DNA from: Candidatus Moraniibacteriota bacterium
GTDB lineage: Bacteria > Patescibacteriota > Minisyncoccia > Moranbacterales > JAPLXC01
Direction of reading: 5' to 3'
Assembly (NCBI GenBank): GCA_026396275.1
Contig: JAPLXC010000016.1
Span: 1 to 38,369, forward strand
Length of the DNA stretch: 38,369 nt
Shown: one piece after another, positions 21,414-28,302 of the stretch
Layout of the letters: every line of letters starts with the position of its first letter
How positions within the stretch are numbered: position 1 is the stretch's first letter
The notes under the pieces: model-generated
The model's database searches: none
What the model was told of the DNA's origin: nothing
The model's input: only the letters and a program-made list of their open reading frames with translations
Position numbers and translations under genes: made by a program

Positions 21414-23447
21414 CTATAAACTTAATTCTTTCACCTTTTCCCAACTCCTCTCATCGAGCACCGAAATTTCTTTCTCGCCGATGATGTAAAGAAAATCGTT
21501 AATGTACAGTGCCCTTTTCACCTGATAGTCACTCACCGCTTTTTTGAGGTTTAATTTATTTTCCGCATAAGAAAATACATATCCGCCCTTTCCTCCGGGG
21601 AGAAAAAATACCTCGTGTTTGGCGTCCTGTAAAAAAGCGTGGTGATTTGACTGCGCTTCCGACCAGTATTCATCGAGGAGATACTTGTCAATTTCCCGCG
21701 GATCGGAAGCATTACCCACATCAAACAGAGAAAGTTTTACCTTTCCACTTTCTTGACCGACTCCTAGAATAATATTATCCGCAATAGGATGAAGGTAAGA
21801 TGAAAATCCCGGAATTTTCAGTTCGCCTTTGAGCACTGGTTTTCTCGGATCGGATAAATCCAGAACATAAAACGGATCGGTCTGGCGGAAGGTTACCAGA
21901 TAGCCACGGTCGCCAAGAAAGCGGGCGGAATAAATCCTTTCAGTGATTCCCAAATCTTTTATCGCTCCGATAATTTCAAGCTTGTCGCTCAATACATAAA
22001 CGTCATTCATATTCGCTTCATTACTGACTGTCCCCCAGCCCCAGAATCCACCGCCGATGGAAGTCGCCACTCTTAAATTATTTTTGTGTTCGTCCAGTGA
22101 AAATTGATTGAGCAGATGACCGGGAATATTTCCCGATGCTACGATATTCAACCCGTTAATATTTACTTTCACGATTCCAGTTTTCTCCAATTCCCTGGAA
22201 TGCTCTTTGAAATAATCCTGCATTTTATTTTGCATCTCGTTTTCAATCCGCAGTTCTTCATCATTGCTTAAAGTCCTTTTGTAATCTTCAGTTATTTTCT
22301 GGAATTCCGTCATTTTCGCTTCGTCACTGATGTCATAGCTTTTCACCTTGTTAAGTTTTTCAATAATATAGCCAGGCAGAATATCTTTCCCAGTATCGGA
22401 AATCGCGTCAGCCAGATAGCCAAATAAATTGTCCACGTAAGTATAAGTTACGTAAACCGCGTTTTCCGACATATACACTAATGAGCTGGAAGTTGAGCCG
22501 ACGAAAGAAGTTTTATTTTCAACCTTGCCACTGGCTGGATTTATAACCAAAACTGAAAAACTGACGTCAGCCGGAATAATTTTTTCGGGATGATAAATTT
22601 CCCCGCAGGCAATTTCAATTGTCTCCGATCCGGAAGTTAAAGGTTTTAGCGGACAGGGATCGCGCTCGTCCAAATAGTTGCGGATGACAAGATAAATTTT
22701 GTTGCTGTAAAATCTTTCGCCGACGAGAGCCGTTTTATCCTCAAGCTTCAAATTCCATTTTTCTTTCGGACTTTTAGGATCAGTTACATCGTAAGCAAAT
22801 ATTTCCTGGCTACTAAAGACGACTAAAATATTTTTTTCTTTAGCGAGCAGCAAGTTCCCGTTCTTTTCAATTTCGGAGATTTTTCCGAGCTTGTCAACGG
22901 GAAAAGCGGAGATTACTTTTGTTTTCGGCTTTTCAAAGTCCGGCGGAAGCGGAGCTGGATAAATTTCTGGAATGGAAATTCCCCTTTCCATAAGCGGCAT
23001 CGGTCCATTTCCGTAAATCCAGTTGCTCTCTGAAGAAAAATAAATATTTTTTCCGTCGGTTTTAACAATATCCGGTTCGTCAATTCCCGACACCTGGACA
23101 TTGGTTTGGGAAACTCTCTCGGGAATAGCCGATTTCAATAAGCCCTCCGCGCTCGGCGCCGACACCGCCTGATCTTCGGCCGTCATTGCACCTCCACGGC
23201 CCCACATCCCCGGAAAACCCGTCTTGTCTTTGGCTTTTTTCAGATACGCCAAAAAATCTTCCTTGGAAGAGAATTTTTTGACTGTTTCGGTATTGGACGG
23301 AATTGGTGAAGAAATTTTTTGGAAAAGCCGGGATAACTTTTCTCCGTTTATTTTGCCAATTTCGCTGGTGATTTTGAAAACCAGCACGGCAAAGGCCGCC
23401 AGAATTAAAATAAAGATAACGCCGGCTATGATATGTTTTTTACTCAT
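21414..23447 (-). CDS. Membrane-anchored beta-propeller protein
   Basis: 677 residues. The start MSKKHIIAGVIFILILAAFA is a short positive end and a hydrophobic anchor, so the rest is outside the cytoplasm. It contains TNVQVSGIDEPDIVKTDGKN near residue 135, the hallmark of the 'secreted C-terminal beta-propeller' family (Beta_propel, COG4880), and repeated blade-like segments such as ERIYSARFLGDRGYLVTFRQ and FYVLDLSDPRKPVLKGELKI. Function is unknown; a surface or adhesive role is a guess. The in-frame start at 23492 lies in the hairpin and is not preferred. Confidence 0.88.
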   Translation of the reverse strand: MSKKHIIAGVIFILILAAFAVLVFKITSEIGKINGEKLSRLFQKISSPIPSNTETVKKFSSKEDFLAYLKKAKDKTGFPGMWGRGGAMTAEDQAVSAPSAEGLLKSAIPERVSQTNVQVSGIDEPDIVKTDGKNIYFSSESNWIYGNGPMPLMERGISIPEIYPAPLPPDFEKPKTKVISAFPVDKLGKISEIEKNGNLLLAKEKNILVVFSSQEIFAYDVTDPKSPKEKWNLKLEDKTALVGERFYSNKIYLVIRNYLDERDPCPLKPLTSGSETIEIACGEIYHPEKIIPADVSFSVLVINPASGKVENKTSFVGSTSSSLVYMSENAVYVTYTYVDNLFGYLADAISDTGKDILPGYIIEKLNKVKSYDISDEAKMTEFQKITEDYKRTLSNDEELRIENEMQNKMQDYFKEHSRELEKTGIVKVNINGLNIVASGNIPGHLLNQFSLDEHKNNLRVATSIGGGFWGWGTVSNEANMNDVYVLSDKLEIIGAIKDLGITERIYSARFLGDRGYLVTFRQTDPFYVLDLSDPRKPVLKGELKIPGFSSYLHPIADNIILGVGQESGKVKLSLFDVGNASDPREIDKYLLDEYWSEAQSNHHAFLQDAKHEVFFLPGGKGGYVFSYAENKLNLKKAVSDYQVKRALYINDFLYIIGEKEISVLDERSWEKVKELSL

Positions 23448-23460
23448 ATAATTTTTAATC

Positions 23461-23507
23461 GAGGTCCGACCTCTCTCGACCACAGCGACCAAAAGAGGTC
23501 GGACCTC
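23461..23507. repeat. 14-base stem hairpin between ndk and the beta-propeller gene
   Basis: GAGGTCCGACCTCT (23461-23474) and AGAGGTCGGACCTC (23494-23507) are perfect inverted arms around 19 bases. Each arm is itself nearly palindromic. No clear T run follows on the minus strand, so termination is uncertain; a dispersed palindrome is as likely. Confidence 0.7.
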
Positions 23508-23515
23508 TTTATATA

Positions 23516-24124
23516 TTACTCTAAAATACCGTCCAAATTGACGTCATAAAGAATCTGCTCCTGAACCAAGCGGTAGTTGATAATCTCACCGTTGTCAAAC
23601 CAAAGGGCTATTTCTTTTTCCGCTTCTTCGGTTGTTCCCGACGCGTGAATGAGATTGCGAATGGGGCGGTCGTCAGTGTCAGCAATCTGATATGAATCAA
23701 TAGTGAAGTCGCCGCGAATAGTTCCCACGTCCGAAGAGAGCGGTTCGGTCCCGCCGGTAACTTTGCGCACTACTCCCACTGCCTGGTTTCCCTGCCAGAC
23801 CATTGCGATTGCCGGTCCGGAAGTCATATATTTTTTGAGCCGCCGCAAAACTTGTTTTCCCACTTCTTCCGGCTCGGTTAAGGGCGGAGTCATTCCTCTT
23901 TTCTGGTAAGAACCAATAGCTTTCTCGCCAACTTTGCGAATCCACTTCAGATCAATAAGATAATGTTTTTCAATTTGTTCTTCAGTAGGAATGAGCATTT
24001 TGAGAGCCACCAGTTTCAGTCCTGTCCGTTCATAGCGGCGGACGATCTCGCCAATTAGGGATCGCTGGATGCCGTCCGGTTTGATAATGACTAATGTGCG
24101 TTCTTTGCTTGGATGAACCTTCAT
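23516..24124 (-). CDS. ndk: Nucleoside diphosphate kinase, extended form
   Basis: Transfers the gamma phosphate from NTPs to NDPs through a phospho-His. Start RTLVIIKPDGIQRSLIGEIV and ending DRPIRNLIHASGTTEEAEKEIALWF with the catalytic His. The usual NxxHGSDSxE becomes NLIHASGTTEE. At 202 residues it is about 55 longer than common Ndk; the extra part is inserted near residues 55-95 (WIRKVGEKAIGSYQKRGMTP and on). It has its own promoter (24190-24218). Confidence 0.93.
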   Translation of the reverse strand: MKVHPSKERTLVIIKPDGIQRSLIGEIVRRYERTGLKLVALKMLIPTEEQIEKHYLIDLKWIRKVGEKAIGSYQKRGMTPPLTEPEEVGKQVLRRLKKYMTSGPAIAMVWQGNQAVGVVRKVTGGTEPLSSDVGTIRGDFTIDSYQIADTDDRPIRNLIHASGTTEEAEKEIALWFDNGEIINYRLVQEQILYDVNLDGILE

Positions 24125-24189
24125 TGTTTTATTGTTAAATTGTTATATTGCTAAATGTCTTTTATGAGTAGTTCCCTAACATTTACTGT

Positions 24190-24218
24190 AATTTATCATA
24201 AACCGCCAATACTATCAA
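24190..24218 (-). promoter_or_regulatory. Promoter of ndk
   Basis: TTGATA (24218-24213), 17 bases, TAAATT (24195-24190) on the minus strand, located between the stop of the metallo-hydrolase gene and ndk. A fair sigma70-type match. The leader then contains TTTAGCAATATAACAATTTA, also present ahead of nrdD. Confidence 0.55.
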
Positions 24219-24221
24219 ATA

Positions 24222-25100
24222 TCATTGATTAAATTCAATTTTGCATTTTGCTCCGCCGGTTGGCGGATTGCACTTGTAAATTATATCTCCCATTTCATCC
24301 GTGCGCCAAACAGTAATGCCACGCTTTAGGAGTTTCTGAATTATTTCCGAATTGGGATGGCCGTACATGTTATTTTTTCCCACAGAAATAACGGCTTCAA
24401 CAGGACGCACGACTTGCAGAAATTCATCGCTGGTGGAATACTTCGATCCATGATGGGCTACTTTAAGAATCTGCGAACTAACATCCACCCCGTTGTTAAT
24501 TAATTCCTGCTCCTGAATACCTGGCAGATCGCCAGTAAGTAAAAATTTGTTTTCCCCATACGTCAATTTCATCGCCACGCTATACTGATTATTATTTGAC
24601 TGGTTAGATGATTCAATCGGCAAAGGCGGATAAAGCACTTGAACCTCGATACTCTCAGGAAATCTGATTGTTAGATCCTTTACCGCCTCAAGTTGTTGGC
24701 TGCCCTCATTATTCACTGTTTCTTTCCAGGCCTTGTATGTTTGGGAATCGCTCTTCGCTTTAGTTTCCAAGACAGTCGATACGTCATAAGATCGAGTGAC
24801 ATCAATCAATCCTCCAATATGGTCCTGATCCGGGTGAGTGGCCACTACCACTTCAATGGTGCGGTCCCAAAACGGAATGTATTTTCCCAGTTTTTCTAAA
24901 AGCAATTTTCCATTTTTCCCGCCGTCAATAAGTATCTGATTTTGCCCCTGGCTTATGAGAATCGCGTCTCCTTGGCTAACATCAAGGAAAATAACTTTCA
25001 GATCCCGGCTGTTTAAGGAATAAAAAACGACAGTTCCTAAAATCACGCTAAGCGCCAGCAGAAATATCAGGATTCCATAAACTAGTTTTCTATTTTGCAT
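24222..25100 (-). CDS. ComEC-type metallo-beta-lactamase domain protein
   Basis: 292 residues with one N-terminal membrane helix (LVYGILIFLLALSVILGTVV) and then a metallo-beta-lactamase fold: FLDVSQGDAILI, THPDQDHIGG (metal ligands) near residue 89, LLTGDLP, KVAHHGSKYSTS and ISVGKNNMYGHPN. This is the order found in the C-terminal nuclease-like domain of ComEC. It begins directly after the comEC stop codon, so it is the same function on a separate chain. Near the end CNPPTGG is encoded by the palindrome at 24252-24267. Confidence 0.9.
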   Translation of the reverse strand: MQNRKLVYGILIFLLALSVILGTVVFYSLNSRDLKVIFLDVSQGDAILISQGQNQILIDGGKNGKLLLEKLGKYIPFWDRTIEVVVATHPDQDHIGGLIDVTRSYDVSTVLETKAKSDSQTYKAWKETVNNEGSQQLEAVKDLTIRFPESIEVQVLYPPLPIESSNQSNNNQYSVAMKLTYGENKFLLTGDLPGIQEQELINNGVDVSSQILKVAHHGSKYSTSDEFLQVVRPVEAVISVGKNNMYGHPNSEIIQKLLKRGITVWRTDEMGDIIYKCNPPTGGAKCKIEFNQ

Positions 25101-26651
25101 TTATTTTTTCCTTAAAAGTGAAGCGCTCCCCGACCTTACGGTTGGGGTTTCAGTTCTTTCGGTTTTCGGAGCGCGGAACCCCGCACCGAAAGCCGCCCGA
25201 AGGCCATTTATCACACGAGCTGACGCTCGTGGCTTTCTGGTGCGTGGGTAAACAATTAGAAGCAGCGCCAGGTACCAGCCCAAAACCCAGGGCCAACCAA
25301 AATTTTCTATTGTTTTACTCGCCCATTTCAGATCTGCGAGGGTATCGGCTATCCATATCTCGTATTTTAGCGGAAGATAGGCAAACCAGGCAAAAACTAG
25401 CGACAAAGGTCCGAAAATGAATCCGCTTCCTGCCGTCAGAAAAACCAGAAGCATAGTCAAAGGAACAGCCAGTAAAATCAGAAGGTTAGCCGGGATGGAA
25501 ATAAGAGAAAGAGTGTGAAAATTATAGAAAATTATCGGGAGCACGAAAATTTGGGCGGAGAGAGTCAGAAAAAATATTTCTGTAAACCCAAACGCCTTGT
25601 TTTTCCCGATTAAACTTTTTTCCCAAAAAGGAGCCAAAGATATTATCCCCAGCGTCGCCAAAAACGAAAGCTGGAATCCGATGTCCCAGCGGAGTAATAA
25701 CGGATTAATCAAAAGCATAACAGCGCCGGCGAATATTATGGCGTTCCAGGAATTGGCCAGGCGTCCATTTTTCATTGCCCAAATAAGAAGCACCCCCATC
25801 ACTCCTGCTCGCACAGCCGAGGAGGGAAATCCAACCATTAAAACAAAAAGTATAATTCCCACGACAGCAAACCAAAAAGCCCGCTTGCGCCAAAGGCCCA
25901 GAAATATTCCCAAAAGCATCAGGTAATTAGCAATTATCGTAACGTTATAGCCGGAAACAGCCACGATGTGAGTAAGGCCGGTTCGGGAAAAATTTTTCTG
26001 AATTTCCTCGCTCATCCGGCTGCTTCCTCCGAGGATCAAGCCATTGGCCAGCGCCGCTTCCGGCTGAGGAATAACCCGGTTGATATTTTCTTCCATTTTG
26101 TTCTTAAACTTCAAGATGGCGCTATAAATCTTATTGGCGCGGATGCCTCCCGTTTTTTCAATCTTCGCGCTTTGGCAAATATAATAAATTTTGTCTTTGG
26201 CCAGATACATCCGGTAGTCAAAATCCTCTTTGTTTTCCGGAACTTTTAAATTACACTGAACTTTCAATTCTTCGCCGTAATCAAATCGCAAATACTTGCT
26301 GGCATTAATCAGAATTCTTAAGCCGTCGCTGGTTCTGACAATTACTTTCTGGTAGTTTTCTTTTTGTTCCGGCTCTCTAGCAACAACGACGCTTCCGGAA
26401 AAATCTGCGCCGGCGCTTAGCAAATTATTTAATTTACTCAAATCAGCTTCCGTCCGCCAGATCCCGAAAACAAAAAACAGGATTGCAAATCCTGAAATTA
26501 ATATGATTTTGTTTTTATAAAAAACCGCCAATAAAATGACGGCGGCAATGGCAAAAAAATAATATAACTGTCCGGAATTGAAAAATGATCTGAAAAAAAT
26601 TCCGAAAATAAAACTTAAAGATAAAATGAGGAAGATTTTGGATTTGGTCAT
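25101..26651 (-). CDS. comEC: ComEC/Rec2 competence channel
   Basis: Inner-membrane channel for single-stranded DNA uptake. 516 residues: an N-terminal DUF4131-like part with membrane helices and an OB-like region, then the Competence domain with GLTHIVAVSGYNVTIIANYL near residue 230, AVRAGVMGVLLIWAM, and WDIGFQLSFLATLGI. It lacks the metallo-hydrolase domain, which is the next gene. The last 46 residues (from about YPRTRKPRASARV) are Arg/Pro/Ala-rich and encoded by GC-rich palindromes, unlike the rest. A TATAAT lies about 10 bases ahead of the ATG. Confidence 0.92.
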   Translation of the reverse strand: MTKSKIFLILSLSFIFGIFFRSFFNSGQLYYFFAIAAVILLAVFYKNKIILISGFAILFFVFGIWRTEADLSKLNNLLSAGADFSGSVVVAREPEQKENYQKVIVRTSDGLRILINASKYLRFDYGEELKVQCNLKVPENKEDFDYRMYLAKDKIYYICQSAKIEKTGGIRANKIYSAILKFKNKMEENINRVIPQPEAALANGLILGGSSRMSEEIQKNFSRTGLTHIVAVSGYNVTIIANYLMLLGIFLGLWRKRAFWFAVVGIILFVLMVGFPSSAVRAGVMGVLLIWAMKNGRLANSWNAIIFAGAVMLLINPLLLRWDIGFQLSFLATLGIISLAPFWEKSLIGKNKAFGFTEIFFLTLSAQIFVLPIIFYNFHTLSLISIPANLLILLAVPLTMLLVFLTAGSGFIFGPLSLVFAWFAYLPLKYEIWIADTLADLKWASKTIENFGWPWVLGWYLALLLIVYPRTRKPRASARVINGLRAAFGAGFRAPKTERTETPTVRSGSASLLRKK

Positions 26652-26669
26652 GGCTTTATTATAGCAAAA

Positions 26670-26692
26670 GGGTTAGCAATGTCTGCTAACCC
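26670..26692 (-). terminator. Terminator ahead of comEC
   Basis: GGGTTAGCA (26670-26678), 5-base loop, TGCTAACCC (26684-26692): a 9-base perfect stem. On the minus strand it is followed by TTTTGC. It ends the unit that finishes with the gene at 26719-27135. Confidence 0.8.
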
Positions 26693-26718
26693 CAGATAAT
26701 CAAGCGTACTTGGCTGTT

Positions 26719-27135
26719 CTACTTCTTGAATATGGTTTCCGAGAGATGAGAAATTTCTTTATTGGATGTTTCCGCCATTTTTATCCAAAAATGGAGAATT
26801 CCCCTCACTATGAAATCATTCACCTCTTCTGGCTTTATTACATTTCCGTTAAAGCCAGTCACATATATGCCATATTCCTGTTTTCCACTATCATACGGAT
26901 TTTTCTTACGGGCATATTGAATATTAACATAGCTTGTAGTTTCCAACCAAGCAAAGTATCCAAACTCTCCACTAGCGGGGATTTTACATTCTGCAACAGA
27001 CATTAAAACCCGATGCAGATTACAACTTTTTTTAACCTTTAAGACATTGACAATTTCATCGGATACACAATCAAGTGGAATTTCATGACCGTAAATATCC
27101 TTTGTTGTGTTATCAAGCTTTGCAAGGATAAACAT
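26719..27135 (-). CDS. Hypothetical protein
   Basis: 138 residues, soluble, starting MFILAKLDNTTKDIYGHEIP after a perfect AAGGAGGTG Shine-Dalgarno. It contains KVKKSCNLHRVLMSVAECKI and FGYFAWLETTSYVNIQYARK. No membrane segment or signal peptide, and no catalytic motif that I recognise. It lies 11 bases after the DUF167 gene and is followed by a terminator. The strong Shine-Dalgarno suggests good expression. Confidence 0.75.
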   Translation of the reverse strand: MFILAKLDNTTKDIYGHEIPLDCVSDEIVNVLKVKKSCNLHRVLMSVAECKIPASGEFGYFAWLETTSYVNIQYARKKNPYDSGKQEYGIYVTGFNGNVIKPEEVNDFIVRGILHFWIKMAETSNKEISHLSETIFKK

Positions 27136-27146
27136 AAAACACCTCC

Positions 27147-27365
27147 TTATTGGATTTCTATTATTTTAATATTGGCGGTTTTTCCGCCGATGATTCTTAA
27201 AGAACTTTTACTGACATTAAAATAATCCGCTAATACTTTTATTAGCATATCATTGGCCTTGTTGTCAACCGGCGGGGCGGTCAGCTTAACTTTATATTCC
27301 CCTTCCACAATTTTAGTGACTTCGTTTTTAGACGAGCGGGGAATGACTTTAATGTAAATTCGCAT
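27147..27365 (-). CDS. DUF167/UPF0235 (YggU) family protein
   Basis: 72 residues from ATG 27365: MRIYIKVIPRSSKNEVTKIV, then YKVKLTAPPVDNKANDMLIK and SLRIIGGKTANIKIIEI. This is the complete small alpha/beta domain of the family. In-frame starts at 27374 and 27380 are possible. The molecular function is not established. Confidence 0.93.
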   Translation of the reverse strand: MRIYIKVIPRSSKNEVTKIVEGEYKVKLTAPPVDNKANDMLIKVLADYFNVSKSSLRIIGGKTANIKIIEIQ

Positions 27366-27369
27366 GAAT

Positions 27370-27435
27370 TTCATTGTCATCCTGAACTTGATTCAGGATC
27401 TATTTAGATTCCGGATCAAGTCCGGAATGACATAT
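27370..27435. repeat. Double-hairpin intergenic repeat
   Basis: An outer pair (TGTCAT/ATGACA) encloses two hairpins, CCTGAACTTGATTCAGG and TTCCGGATCAAGTCCGGAA. It lies between nrdG and the DUF167 gene. This sequence type (GTCATCCTGAAC / GATCAAGTCCGGAATGAC) is common in many bacterial genomes as a dispersed palindromic repeat. Confidence 0.75.
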
Positions 27436-27444
27436 TATTTATTT

Positions 27445-28140
27445 TTATCTCCTAATTCCCACTTTTCCGAAATTTTTCTCAATATTTTTCTTAATCTTCT
27501 CCAAATCAATTTCCTTGCCTTTAGTTTTTTTCTTGAGAGCGGGATCAAGAATTTTAATTTCCCGGTATTCCTGGAGATAATAAGTTTTTGCGCCGGCTAA
27601 CCACTGGGCGATATCATTAAAATCTTTTTCTTTATGCAAGCCCGGAACGGCTGTCGTTCTAAACTCGTAATCAATTCTGCTGTTTTTGATTAAATCAACG
27701 CTTAATTTTACTCTTTCTTTATCGGCTTTCACGCCGCATGTTTCATCATATCTTCCCAAATAGTTTTTGATATCCATCGCGATAAAATCAACCAGTTTTC
27801 CGTCAATAATTTTCTTGAGCACATCCGGCCGGCTGCCGTTAGTGTCCAATTTTACCAGATATCCCTGTCTTTTTATTTTTTTGATAAATTTAATCAAATC
27901 CGGCTGAAGCGTCGGCTCCCCGCCGGTAATGCAAACTCCTTCCAATTTTCCTTTGCGTTTCTTTAAAAAATCAAAAAACTCTTTTTCCGGAATTTTTGAT
28001 ATTTGATATTTAATATTTGATATTAACTCCGGGTTATGGCAAAACGGGCAGCGAAAATTGCAGCCCACGGTGAAAACAGTCGCCGCCAGTTTTCCGGGAT
28101 AGTCAATGAGAGTAAGTTTTTGGTAACCGCCAATTAACAT
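27445..28140 (-). CDS. nrdG: Anaerobic ribonucleotide reductase activating protein (radical SAM)
   Basis: Iron-sulfur enzyme that uses S-adenosylmethionine to make the glycyl radical on NrdD. From ATG 28140: MLIGGYQKLTLIDYPGKLAA, then the CxxxCxxC motif CNFRCPFC near residue 27 and the GGEP motif (CITGGEPTLQPD) near residue 70. 231 residues. The segment ISNIKYQISKIP right after the cluster motif is encoded by an ATATC/GATAT repeat (27995-28026). Located downstream of nrdD, which supports this over a PflA role. Confidence 0.92.
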   Translation of the reverse strand: MLIGGYQKLTLIDYPGKLAATVFTVGCNFRCPFCHNPELISNIKYQISKIPEKEFFDFLKKRKGKLEGVCITGGEPTLQPDLIKFIKKIKRQGYLVKLDTNGSRPDVLKKIIDGKLVDFIAMDIKNYLGRYDETCGVKADKERVKLSVDLIKNSRIDYEFRTTAVPGLHKEKDFNDIAQWLAGAKTYYLQEYREIKILDPALKKKTKGKEIDLEKIKKNIEKNFGKVGIRR

Positions 28141-28154
28141 ATTAAAAAAATAAA

Positions 28155-28240
28155 AATGCAAAATGAAGAAATCAAAATGACAAATCAAAATTTAAAAATA
28201 ATTAAATCATTTTACATTTTGATTTTTGATATTTGCATTA
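28155..28240. repeat. A-rich imperfect inverted repeat ahead of nrdG
   Basis: AATGCAAAATGAAGAAATCA and on (left) and CATTTTGATTTTTGATATTT-GCATT (right) match as inverted arms over about 25 bases with several mismatches. It uses the same words as the arms at 12609-12660 and 12859-12918. It fills the nrdD-nrdG spacer along with the hairpin at 28244-28277. Confidence 0.55.
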
Positions 28241-28243
28241 ACT

Positions 28244-28277
28244 ATGGGATAACCCCCGTGAAGAAAGATTATCCCAT
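28244..28277 (-). promoter_or_regulatory. Hairpin between nrdD and nrdG
   Basis: ATGGGATAA (28244-28252) and TTATCCCAT (28269-28277), 9 of 9 bases with a 16-base loop. No T run follows on the minus strand, so it may protect the nrdD mRNA end rather than terminate. Confidence 0.5.
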
Positions 28278-28302
28278 TATTACTCCGCTTTATAAAGTCG
28301 GG

